From assembly GCF_043945595.1 (NCBI RefSeq), contig NZ_JBIFNP010000001.1, positions 496,001 to 560,000 on the forward strand: DNA of 64,000 nt. The letters run 5' to 3'. The DNA is from Paenibacillus_S sp043945595 (lineage in GTDB: Bacteria > Bacillota > Bacilli > Paenibacillales > NBRC-103111). The translations under genes were made by a program, and so were the position numbers. This document shows positions 26,292 through 34,894 of this stretch, piece by piece. Below the pieces are notes generated by a model, which was not told the DNA's origin, searched no databases, and saw only the letters and a list, made by a program, of their open reading frames with translations. Each line of letters begins with the position of its first letter. Position 1 is the stretch's first letter.

Positions 26292-28010
26292 GTGGCTAAT
26301 ATGATACCGGATTTTACTGAATCACAACTCTCTCAGATTGAATCCAAGGGTGAGGTTAAGGTATATCGAGCTTTAAAAGAGGGACTTCCTAATAGTTATT
26401 ACGTATTCTCCCAAGTAGCATGGATTCTTAAGCGAGAAAATGAGGAAGCACAAGATGGAGAAACTGATTTTGTTATTGTTCATCCTAATTTTGGATACTT
26501 GTGTATTGAAGTAAAGGGCGGAGGAATTTCTTTTGATGCTGCTGCTAATCAATGGTTCTCTACAGATCGTTACGGGCAGAACAATTTAATAAAAGATCCA
26601 ATAAGGCAAGCTCAAAAAGCAAAATATTCGATCCGAACAAAGCTTTTTGAAACCGAGGAGTGGAAACAGTTTGGAGGCAAAAAAATTACGAATGGACATG
26701 CTGTGTTCTTCCCGGATATTAGAGATCCCAGACTATTAGAAAGACCAGATATGCCGGCAGATTTAATTGGAACAAATACTAACTTAGCCGATATTAAAAA
26801 GTGGGTAGAAGATTGTATAGATTTTTGGACTGATGATGATCAAATATCAGCTCCTATTGGGCAAAAGGGACTAGATATTTTTAAAAAGGTTTTCGCAAAA
26901 TCTTTCTCTATCAAACCGCTAATCTCAAGCAGTTTAAAAATGGAGGAAGAAGCAAGGTTACTCCTAACAAACGAACAAGTTAAGGTGTTGGATATATTAA
27001 GGAAAAAACGGCGGGTTGTAGTTAGTGGCGGTGCTGGAACTGGGAAAACTGTACTTGCTGTGGAAAAAGCGAAGCGATTAGCCAGAGAAGGGTTTTCAAC
27101 ACTATTAACATGTTATAACCGTCCACTAGCAAACCATTTGGCTGAAATTTGTAAAGATACAGATGGATTAACTGTTATGAGTTTTCATCAACTTTGTTAT
27201 ACAAATATCAAAGAGGCTAAAGATATGAGTGGTATTGACTTACTAGAGGATGCAAAAAAAACATATCCTGGTGAAGATGAGTTTGATGTGCAACTTCCTA
27301 ATGCCCTTGCATGCTCTTTGGATATTATCACTGACAGATATGATGCAATAGTATGTGATGAGGGTCAAGACTTCAGAGAAGAATACTGGTTACCTCTTGA
27401 ATTAATGTTGACTGATGAAAAATCAAGTCCATTCTATATCTTTTATGATGATAATCAAAATTTATATTCCCGTGTAAGTACATTTCCAATAGCTGAAGAT
27501 GAAATATACCCACTTTTAAGAAACTGCAGAAATACTGTTCAAATTCATAAGGCCTCATATAAATATTATAAAGGAGACCCTGTTGAACATTCTAATTTAG
27601 ACGGCTTGGAACTGCAGTTTGAAGATGCAATTAATATTAATAATCAAGCTATCAGGATCCATTCTAGAATTCAAAAATTATTACTAGAGGAACAGGTTGA
27701 ATCTAGTAAAATTGCAATATTAATTGTAGATGCTAAAAACAAAAGGGGTTATTTACAAGCGCTTGAGAAACATCCGCTACCCAAAGGACATCACTTTTCA
27801 GATATCGAACAAAGAAGTGATAGTTCAGTATTAGTAACAACAGTTAATAAGTTTAAAGGATTAGAGTCTGAGATAGTATTTTTATGGGGCATGGATTCTA
27901 TTGATATTCAGGAACACAGAGAACATTTATATGTTGGCTTAAGTAGGGCGAAGTCTATACTAGTGGTTTTTGGAAATGAACAAACCTGCTCATATTTTCA
28001 AACTGTATAA
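26292..28010 (+). CDS. NERD nuclease-SF1 helicase fusion
   Basis: A 572-residue two-domain protein. Residues about 15-130 form a NERD (nuclease-related) domain of the PD-(D/E)xK fold: D59 in ETDFVIVHP, and E73-x-K75 in CIEVKGGG. Residues about 220-570 are an SF1/UvrD-like helicase: Walker A SGGAGTGKTVL (245-255), Walker B CDEGQDF (356-362), YDDNQN (motif III), NCRNT (motif IV), VTTVNKFKGLES (motif V) and YVGLSRAKS (motif VI). It ends soon after motif VI and lacks the usual Tudor-like tail. It begins at GTG with GGAGG 9 nt upstream, 4 nt after the giant ATPase, so the two form an operon and probably a complex. Proteins of this layout occur in anti-phage contexts. Confidence 0.85.
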   Translation: MANMIPDFTESQLSQIESKGEVKVYRALKEGLPNSYYVFSQVAWILKRENEEAQDGETDFVIVHPNFGYLCIEVKGGGISFDAAANQWFSTDRYGQNNLIKDPIRQAQKAKYSIRTKLFETEEWKQFGGKKITNGHAVFFPDIRDPRLLERPDMPADLIGTNTNLADIKKWVEDCIDFWTDDDQISAPIGQKGLDIFKKVFAKSFSIKPLISSSLKMEEEARLLLTNEQVKVLDILRKKRRVVVSGGAGTGKTVLAVEKAKRLAREGFSTLLTCYNRPLANHLAEICKDTDGLTVMSFHQLCYTNIKEAKDMSGIDLLEDAKKTYPGEDEFDVQLPNALACSLDIITDRYDAIVCDEGQDFREEYWLPLELMLTDEKSSPFYIFYDDNQNLYSRVSTFPIAEDEIYPLLRNCRNTVQIHKASYKYYKGDPVEHSNLDGLELQFEDAININNQAIRIHSRIQKLLLEEQVESSKIAILIVDAKNKRGYLQALEKHPLPKGHHFSDIEQRSDSSVLVTTVNKFKGLESEIVFLWGMDSIDIQEHREHLYVGLSRAKSILVVFGNEQTCSYFQTV

Positions 28011-28282
28011 CATTTATTTCTTTAAGATCGAGTTCCTACATTTAATCTGGATCCGCGCCAATGTGTTGGAGACTTAGCTGATCATATAAGTGAATGTGAA
28101 TAATCATATTCCCGCGGCGCATTTCATTACAGAAGTCGATAAAGCAGTTTTCCTATTGACTAAGGGAAAGTAATTACGTTCCTTGTTTTTTAGGATATGA
28201 TTGATAAACCTGGGAATTCCTATTTTTTATGATTTTTTTGAGTATAACTACAAAAGAGATCTCATGGAGGGGCAGATCTTAT

Positions 28283-29212
28283 TTGAAATTACTAATAAAT
28301 AAATTGAATCTAGTATATCCACCTATAACTAACCAAGAAGGTGCCTGGCTATGGAATGTTCCAGAGGTTCGTGATTTCGTAAAAGGTAGTAAGTTGTATA
28401 TGATCGGTCACAGAGAAGAACTCAAATTTATTAATGAGCAGTTCATTTCTGAGGGAAGAGGAATTATCCAATTTCAGTTAGCAACAGCAACTCACAAAAG
28501 TCCGATAATACAAATTTCTTTGTACCATTGCTTGCCAGATATTGAGGACGAAATTAGCATCGAGCTTGGAGAGAAACTGTTCCGTATTAAAGACAGTCAG
28601 GGCAACGTTCTACAATGGTACACTCCAGATATATTGCTTTATCGTTACTGGAAAAATCAATTAACTATCCGTATTATCGATGATACAGAATTTAATTATC
28701 GGGATTTTACAAGATATGAACTTTATTATGTTGGGATATCAAAAAATAATGACAGTTTCTCTCGATTATTTGATGAGTCCCACCATGCAAGATTAAAAAT
28801 ACTAACGAACGAATACCCTAAAAGTTCGGGGAGATTAACAGATGAGTTATTAATTTTTATGTTTCAAATCGATAAATTAAATATAAATATCTTCGATAGA
28901 ATTGAAGATATCGATGAACAAATTAACTACCATACGGAAGATGAAATTGCAATTATTGCAGATGCTGAAAAGGCGTTTATTAAGTTATTGGAAACAAAAT
29001 ATAACGAAGTGAAATATAAGAACTATCCTAATGGTGATGATGGACTTTATAGTGAGGGATTGGATAGATATTGCTTTTACATCGGTGAAGACATTACATT
29101 TTATACTACTAAAGGGGATTTTATTGGAGCATCAGATGTTCACGATCACGCAGACATGATCTTCGTTGAAAGTGAAGTTGCTAAGGTTGTTAAAGAGACA
29201 ATAGATAGTTAG
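28283..29212 (+). CDS. Unknown protein at the end of the defence cargo
   Basis: About 309 residues if translation starts at the TTG at 28283, which follows GGAGGGG by about 11 nt; an upstream in-frame ATG at 28229 has no good ribosome-binding site. The sequence has a beta-rich N-terminus (about 1-130) and a middle segment RYELYYVGISKNNDSFSRLF followed by a HHARLKIL helix. This YxG-S...R...H-x-x-R pattern loosely recalls the start of a GIY-YIG nuclease, and I cannot confirm it. The C-terminal part includes EKAFIKLLETKYNEVKYKNYP and YCFYIGEDITFYTTKGDF. It is separated from the helicase by about 270 bp of gene-free DNA and therefore has its own promoter. A stand-alone defence gene is plausible. 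Confidence 0.6.
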   Translation: MKLLINKLNLVYPPITNQEGAWLWNVPEVRDFVKGSKLYMIGHREELKFINEQFISEGRGIIQFQLATATHKSPIIQISLYHCLPDIEDEISIELGEKLFRIKDSQGNVLQWYTPDILLYRYWKNQLTIRIIDDTEFNYRDFTRYELYYVGISKNNDSFSRLFDESHHARLKILTNEYPKSSGRLTDELLIFMFQIDKLNINIFDRIEDIDEQINYHTEDEIAIIADAEKAFIKLLETKYNEVKYKNYPNGDDGLYSEGLDRYCFYIGEDITFYTTKGDFIGASDVHDHADMIFVESEVAKVVKETIDS

Positions 29213-29287
29213 TATTGGTTCAGGTCATCATATAATAACATGCTGTTTATTTCAGTGTATGATATAAAAAGTCTCAATAAACATTAT

Positions 29288-29314
29288 AAAAACAGCCCCA
29301 AATAGGCTGTTTTT
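29288..29314 (+). terminator. Intrinsic terminator at the right edge of the element
   Basis: A symmetric hairpin (AAAAACAGCC / GGCTGTTTTT) acting in both directions, 75 nt after the last cargo gene and about 30-60 nt before the change to GC-rich chromosomal DNA. Confidence 0.85.
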
Positions 29315-29397
29315 GTCTCATTTGATCCTATAACTAACACCTGACTTTTCACCCAAATAACTGTCCAGGAATAATAAAACCTGTCCAGGAACACACC

Positions 29398-29449
29398 AAA
29401 GACTGGAAACCGCACGGGCTTTTCCCCAAGCGATTCTCCAGTCTTTTTC
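29398..29449. terminator. Bidirectional terminator hairpin in the junction
   Basis: The inverted repeat AAAGACTGGA / TCCAGTCTTT, with about 29 nt between the arms, is followed by TTTCT on the plus strand. The loop is GC-rich. It may belong to the gene disrupted or displaced by the transposon. Confidence 0.6.
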
Positions 29450-29943
29450 TCCGCCGCGGCGAACGATGCAGGGATTACTCATCCCGAACACCTATTCAAG
29501 CGAAAATTCAGTTTCTCAGGCTTTTGAACAGGCTCTTATCCCAAGCATTTAAGACCCTGACACCAGCTTTCACCTGTCATTTAACTTGCCCTTCTGCCCT
29601 TTAATTATCATCTCATTCCGTTCACAATTATCCCGATTTTTCAAGTAATTTCCAAGCGTTTTTTCCTGCTTTTATCCCAACGAATACGAACGTATGTATC
29701 GTAACCCCCTAATTCTCTCGATTCCTTGAGTCTACTCTACTGACAGAGGTACATTGTATTTTTGTACCCTCCTACACCCAAATACTCCCCATATGTGCTG
29801 TACCTCGTTCATGTCTATTTTCCTGCCGATTGTTCTGAGGCTTATTTACTACTGTAAAATGATATGTCTTCCAATCTGTATAAACTGATATAGTAAAGCT
29901 ATGTAAGCGTTTAATTGTGCTGTGACTCGAAAGGGGATAGACA

Positions 29944-32273
29944 ATGCTAAAAGTACTTACACGAACAAGGGGAACGATTTTTTGGACGACAACGAAAATC
30001 ATCATGCTCATTTGCTGCATCCCATTCATTCTTACCGGCATCATTTTTTATTTTTTCGGCTCGGAGGTCATCAGCAATGAGGTTAACAAGGCGCATGCTA
30101 TGCAGCTTGAGCAGTCCATCCAGCAGATTGACGATTATTTGTCGGGGCTGGAGAAATTCGTGGTCGGGTTTCCCTCGATCCAACCTTTGATGATTCATTG
30201 AACCGGATGGATTTTTCCTGGGAGTTCGAAAAAACGAAGGATTTGTTAAAATCCCTTTCGCTCATGAAGGAATCAAATTCGCTGCTTAGCAGCGTTGCCT
30301 TATATTTGCGCAGCGCCAATGTGGTCATCGGAGATGAATCCGGACTGCTACCTATCGAGATGGAGGACGAGCAGGAGCTGTTTCGCTCCCTGATGCAGAG
30401 CCCGCAAACGATTTACTGGGATTATGCGCTTAAGGCGCCGAACAAGCCGGACTCTTCCTATAAGGCGGTTGTGGTCAAGCTCCCGGGCGACCAGCTGAAG
30501 GATTCCTTCGGCGCTTTCCTGTTATATTTGGATCAGAATAAGATCAATTCGATGGTCAGAAAGCTCGCTTCCGGCGAAGGTGTTTCTTACCTGATTAACG
30601 AGAACGGCGTCGATTTGACCACCGATCGCCAAAACGATCAACAGGACCGGAAGGAGTTTATGCTTGCGCTGATGAGCGAGATCAAGGAACGTCCCGGCGG
30701 CGGCAGTAATTTTAAGCTGGAGTGGAAGGGGAAAGCCTACTCCGTATTTTACGGGAGCATTTCCAAGCTGGGCGGGAAATGGACGGTCATTTCCGCAACG
30801 CCGATTTCTCAGATCGTCGCTCCGGTTACGTTTACCACGAGGACGATCGTTGAAATCAACGTCATATGCCTGGTGCTCAGTCTGGTAGCGTCTTGGATCG
30901 CTTCGAATAAAATTTACGCACCCATCCTCCATCTGAAATCGATGTTTGGCTCGGGCAAAAGCGAACAGGAGGAGGAGCACAACGAGATTTCGTATATCGA
31001 GAATCAATGGCGCAAGCATCTGAACGAGAAGGAATTAATCACCTCGCGTATGGAGCAGTCGATGCCGGCGTTAAGGGATAACTATTTGCTGCAATTTTTG
31101 CAGGGCAATCTTTATTATCATACCGGTGAGGAAGTCGTCGAGCAGCTCCTCCGCGTCGAGTGGGATGTCCGCAGCAGGCGGTTTGCTTTCCTCGCGGCGC
31201 AATTGCATGGCATGAGCGATCTCGGCGACAAGTTCTCCCCACGGGACTCCCAGCTGCTTACGTTTGCAGCCTCCAATATATTGTCGGAGATTTGCTCGCA
31301 GCATTTGGAGATGACGCATATTATCAATTTTCAGGATTTATCCGTCGGAGCCTTCCTCGTTTCCAATGCGGACAGCAGCCATGAGCAGTTCCATCAAGAG
31401 ATGTACCGCTGCGGACAGGCCTTTATATCGGCGGTCAATAATGTGCTTAAGCTGAAGGTGACGATCGTAGCGAGCCATATCGTCGACGCGGTTACGGAAA
31501 CCCCTGCGGCGCTGGAGATGTCCCGCAAGGCGCTGCGCTTCCGTGATCTGCATGCGTCCAACCAGATTTTGGACATGAAGGACTTTATACCGGGAGACCG
31601 GCGACACAAGCTAACATATCCGTTCGAGCTGGAGCGGGACATCGTCTACGCAATCAGCAGCGGCCTGGAAGAGGAAGCGGTCGGATTGATCCGCCAATTT
31701 TTGTCCGTGGTGGTGGAGCAAAGCGAGGGTACGGAGCTGATCGTGCAGCAAAGCATGATGAAACTGCTTGGGGCCATTCAGGATTTGATCATCCGGTATA
31801 ACCTGAATTTATACGATATGTACGACGGCGTTCATCTGTATGAGCAGCTGATGCATATTCATGAGCCGGAGGAGATGCTGGACTGGTTCCAGCATAAGCT
31901 GATTCAACCGTTTATCCGCATGCTCTCCATTACATACGACGCCGATATTAAGCTGCAAATGGAGCAATTTCTGAACGAGCTGAAATCCAATTTCTTATCG
32001 AACACTTCCCTGGAGGCTTACGCGGAAAAAATGGGCATGAGCCCATCCAAGCTGAGCAAAGCTTTTAAACAGTTTACGGGGGAAAACTTTATTGATTATA
32101 TCGTCAAGCTCCGCTTGGAGCATTGCAAGGAGCTGCTCCTTCATTCGGAGATGAAGGTGAACGAAATATCCGATCTATTGAACTATCAGCCCTCCTATTT
32201 GATTCGTATTTTCAAGAAATATGAAGGGATGACGCCGGGGTTATTCCGCGAAAAACATAGGGGGAAAGGGTGA
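29944..32273 (+). pseudogene. AraC-family membrane regulator, frameshifted
   Basis: In Paenibacillus many sugar clusters are controlled by a large regulator with TM, extracellular Cache-like sensor, TM and C-terminal AraC helix-turn-helix. Here the first 85 residues (29944-30201) give TM1 (IIMLICCIPFILTGIIFYFF) and the start of the sensor (LEQSIQQIDDYLSGLEKFVV). The rest continues in another frame through DPTFDDSLNRMDF, a second TM (VEINVICLVLSLVASWIAS) and the two AraC motifs near the end (SLEAYAEKMGMSPSKLSKAF and VNEISDLLNYQPSYLIRIF). The break is close to 30165-30185 and is consistent with one missing base. It lies upstream of, and presumably once controlled, the carbohydrate cluster. It could also be a sequencing error. 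Confidence 0.8.
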
Positions 32274-32442
32274 AAATAGGGAAAAACAGCCCCCGTCAAA
32301 AAAGTACTATTGCCGGAAATTGCCCCGTCGTCACGGGAAATCGGCAGCCGGCACCGCGTGTAAAAAGGTTATCATTGCCCGAAATTCAGTCTCTTTGTAA
32401 CGTAATAGCTGAATTGAGCCATTGAAAGGAGAGGTTCAGTGA

Positions 32443-33948
32443 ATGAGAAGCAAAGCTGTCGTAAGCGGGTTCATCGTATGCATGCTGGCAGGGGGGATGA
32501 CGGCTTATTCCATTGGAGGGGCATCCACAGTTCAGATGTTAAACAAACGTTCCGATGAAAACGGGGCGCCTGCGGAAATCAGCATCATGACCGAGTTTCA
32601 TACGCCCGAGCCCCCGGGGCCGGACAATCCGGTTCTCAAAGAAATCGAGAAACGGACCGGTACGAAGCTGAACATCATTTGGGTGTCTCCGAACAACTGG
32701 GATGCGAAGCAAAGCGTAGCGCTCGCTTCAGGCGACATGCCCGACCTGATGAAGGTGACGGATATGTCCAACCCGCTGATGCAACAGATGGTGAATCAGG
32801 GGCTGTTCTGGGATTTGTCACCGTATCTTGCGAATTATCCCCATCTGACGAAGTACCCGAAAAGCGTATGGGATTCCACCAAGATCGATGGGAAAAATTA
32901 TGTCATTCCTTCTGTGAGGCCGATCGAAGGGGCAAATTTTTTGGCCGTGCGCAAGGATTGGCTCGAAAAGCTGCACCTGCAGATGCCGTCTACTACGGAA
33001 GAACTGTACGAAGTGTGGAAAGCGTTCGCAAACGAAGACCCGGACGGGAACGGCCAAAAAGATACGTACGGCTTCAATATGAGGGATTGGACTCCTTTGC
33101 TGGATAACATCTTTAACCAAAACAACGGCAAATGGAAGGTCAGGGACGGTAGCCTCATCGATATCGCGACTGAGCCCGGTACGCGGGCCATGCTTGTTTT
33201 TTTGCACAGAGCGTACACGGACGGGTTGATTCCGCGAAATTTTCCGATCCTCAAAATGTCTCAGGCGGAAGAACTGGCGACCCGGGGAAAAGCAGGCTTT
33301 ACGACGGACACGGTGCTCGGCCTGTGGAGACAAATCGCCCAGCCGATGCAGGAGAAGCCGGACGCGGACTTTTTGGCGCTAACTTCGCTTAACGGCGTTG
33401 TGATGCAATCCCAAGGCTTTATAGGCGTCTATTTGATTCCCAAAAAAGTGCCGGAGGAAAAGCTTCGGAAGATCTTATCGCTCATGGACTTCGGAGCTTC
33501 CGAGGAAGGAGCCTCTTTGGCGATCAACGGGATTAAGGATGTGCACTACAAAGAGGTGGACGGCTTCAAAATTGCGACAAACCAGGCGGGTCTGGACAAC
33601 ATTTCGGTCAGCTCTTTCGGGAAAATTTTCGAGCGCTTCGATAACTATTTGTGGGCATACGCTCCCGGCATGCCGAAGCATATTTACGAACGCAACAAAA
33701 AAATTATCGATGACAGGTCGAAGGTGAGCGTGCCCGATCCCTCCATCGGTCTCATTTCCCCTACGGCCATTCAAGTCGGCAGTGAATATAACAAAAGGAT
33801 CGAAGATATGAAGGTCAGAGTGGTGATCGGCAAAGAATCGATCCAAGCCTGGGATCTCTTCGTGGATGAGCTGAAGAAGGACGCGCAATACCAAAAAATG
33901 ATCGTCGAAATGAATGCGGCTTATCAAGGCAAAATGAGCAAGGAATAG
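32443..33948 (+). CDS. Extracellular solute-binding protein (LplA-like)
   Basis: A 501-residue periplasmic-binding-type protein of the family 1 sugar binders, close in style to Bacillus/Paenibacillus LplA. The N-terminus has a basic start and a hydrophobic stretch (VVSGFIVCMLAGGMTAYSIGG) but no proper lipobox cysteine, so it may be anchored by the uncleaved signal or released. The mature part begins ISIMTEFHTPEPPG and contains typical binder blocks (ASGDMPDLMKV, LFWDLSPYLANYPHL, PSVRPIEGANFLAVRKDWLEKL, FANEDPDGNGQKDTYGF). The start is ATG with AGGAGAGG upstream. It is encoded before an aldo/keto reductase and a second binding protein, so one permease pair may serve two binders. Confidence 0.88.
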   Translation: MRSKAVVSGFIVCMLAGGMTAYSIGGASTVQMLNKRSDENGAPAEISIMTEFHTPEPPGPDNPVLKEIEKRTGTKLNIIWVSPNNWDAKQSVALASGDMPDLMKVTDMSNPLMQQMVNQGLFWDLSPYLANYPHLTKYPKSVWDSTKIDGKNYVIPSVRPIEGANFLAVRKDWLEKLHLQMPSTTEELYEVWKAFANEDPDGNGQKDTYGFNMRDWTPLLDNIFNQNNGKWKVRDGSLIDIATEPGTRAMLVFLHRAYTDGLIPRNFPILKMSQAEELATRGKAGFTTDTVLGLWRQIAQPMQEKPDADFLALTSLNGVVMQSQGFIGVYLIPKKVPEEKLRKILSLMDFGASEEGASLAINGIKDVHYKEVDGFKIATNQAGLDNISVSSFGKIFERFDNYLWAYAPGMPKHIYERNKKIIDDRSKVSVPDPSIGLISPTAIQVGSEYNKRIEDMKVRVVIGKESIQAWDLFVDELKKDAQYQKMIVEMNAAYQGKMSKE

Positions 33949-33978
33949 TCTCAATTAAACAGGAGGAGGGAGCAGGGG

Positions 33979-34881
33979 ATGAAATACGTGGATTTTGGGA
34001 AAACCGGGCTTAAGGTGAGCCGGATTGCGGTAGGCGGCTATCCGTTTGCTGGCGTGAACAAAGCGCAGGGCTGGGATCCGCACAGCGATGAAGGAAGAAA
34101 GACAGCGATTCGTACCATCCATACCGCACTGGATGCCGGGATTAATTATATCGATACAGCTGCCGCATACGGAAACGGGCACAGCGAGTCCATTATCGGC
34201 GAGGTGCTGAAAACACGCCGCGATGATTGCTTCGTGGCGACCAAGGTTTCCTATAACGGAATCGATAAAGCGGGAGTCATCCAGAGTGTCGAAGCGAGCC
34301 TGAGACGGCTGCAGACGGACTATGTCGATGTGATCCAGTTCCACGGGGGCATTTACGACAATGAATCGTATGACCGGATCGTAAACGGCGGATTGCTCGA
34401 AGGCTTGCAGGAGCTGCGGCGGCAGGGTAAGGTGCGGCTGCTCGGACTTACGACGGAAGACGCCCATTCGGCCTTGAATTTGTGCAATACCGGCTTGTTT
34501 GACGTCGTACAGGTCAATTACAACATCATCTACCAGACAGCCGCGCTCCATTTGCTGGACTTGACGAGGGCGAAGGGCATGGGTGTCGCGGTAATGCGGC
34601 CGATGACCTCCGGCATCTTTCAGCGGCTGATGGAGTATTTGTCGCCGGAGCTTGCCTGGCATGAGGATCTTTATTCGCTGTGCCTGAAGTTCCTGCTGTC
34701 GGACTCAAGAGTCCATATCATCAATGCAGGTATGAGATGGCCGGAAGAGGTGGAACGCAACGTCCGGCTGATCGACGCGTACGAGCCTCCGCTGGACATC
34801 GTCGAACTGCCGCGAATGACTGTGAAAATTTACGAGACGGACGATCTGAGGAACGGATTTGTCCCGCCCGTGAATCCATAA
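33979..34881 (+). CDS. Aldo/keto reductase
   Basis: A 300-residue NADPH-dependent oxidoreductase of the aldo/keto reductase superfamily. It has the family opening VDFGKTGLKVSRIAVGGYPF, the catalytic Asp and Tyr in NYIDTAAAYGNGHSE, Lys in FVATKVSYNG and His in VIQFHGG, which complete the D-Y-K-H tetrad, and NYNIIYQ at the strand near the cofactor. It starts 30 nt after the binding-protein gene with AGGAGGGAG upstream and is followed 13 nt later by another ABC binding protein. It probably reduces or oxidises an intermediate of the imported sugar. Confidence 0.9.
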   Translation: MKYVDFGKTGLKVSRIAVGGYPFAGVNKAQGWDPHSDEGRKTAIRTIHTALDAGINYIDTAAAYGNGHSESIIGEVLKTRRDDCFVATKVSYNGIDKAGVIQSVEASLRRLQTDYVDVIQFHGGIYDNESYDRIVNGGLLEGLQELRRQGKVRLLGLTTEDAHSALNLCNTGLFDVVQVNYNIIYQTAALHLLDLTRAKGMGVAVMRPMTSGIFQRLMEYLSPELAWHEDLYSLCLKFLLSDSRVHIINAGMRWPEEVERNVRLIDAYEPPLDIVELPRMTVKIYETDDLRNGFVPPVNP

Positions 34882-34894
34882 GGAGGGTAGACCC

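Larger units (their letters stand above)
240..29340. mobile_element. Tn7-like transposon carrying a defence island (ends approximate)
   Basis: The block holds tnsA, tnsB, tnsC and two tniQ/tnsD genes in the canonical order, followed by cargo made of Wadjet, Gabija and an unrecognised ATPase/helicase pair. The whole block is AT-rich, with a somewhat higher GC content over Wadjet. A clear step to GC-rich chromosomal sequence occurs at about 29340-29400 on the right, and to a GC-richer IS110 fragment at about 200-240 on the left. I could not identify the terminal TGT...ACA repeats, TnsB-binding sites or target duplication by eye, so the limits are inferred from gene content and composition only. 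Intact tnsABC and tniQ genes suggest that the element may still be mobile. Confidence 0.7.
29213..29943. other. Gene-free junction between the transposon and the chromosome
   Basis: 730 bp without a convincing gene. From left to right it holds the terminator at 29288, AT-rich sequence to about 29340 that should include the transposon end, two direct repeats CTGTCCAGGAA at 29361 and 29381 (20 bp apart), a large hairpin terminator at 29398-29449, and then about 490 bp of unremarkable sequence that must contain the promoter of the AraC-family regulator. No tRNA, glmS end or other usual Tn7 attachment gene is seen. Confidence 0.5.

Noticed and set aside
240..29340. CRISPR-associated transposon (CAST)
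   Set aside because: Two TniQ proteins and a short TnsC suggested it, but no cas gene and no array of repeated 28-37-bp units with spacers was found anywhere in the element; both TniQ proteins have full TnsD length.
29213..29943. tRNA or glmS attachment site at the transposon junction
   Set aside because: No tRNA cloverleaf and no glmS C-terminal coding sequence could be found on either strand.
32818..33333. Long minus-strand frames opposite the sugar cluster (also 33955-34662, 38075-39391, 40215-41054)
   Set aside because: GC-rich codon structure of the real plus-strand genes leaves the opposite frames open; none has a start site or a family resemblance.
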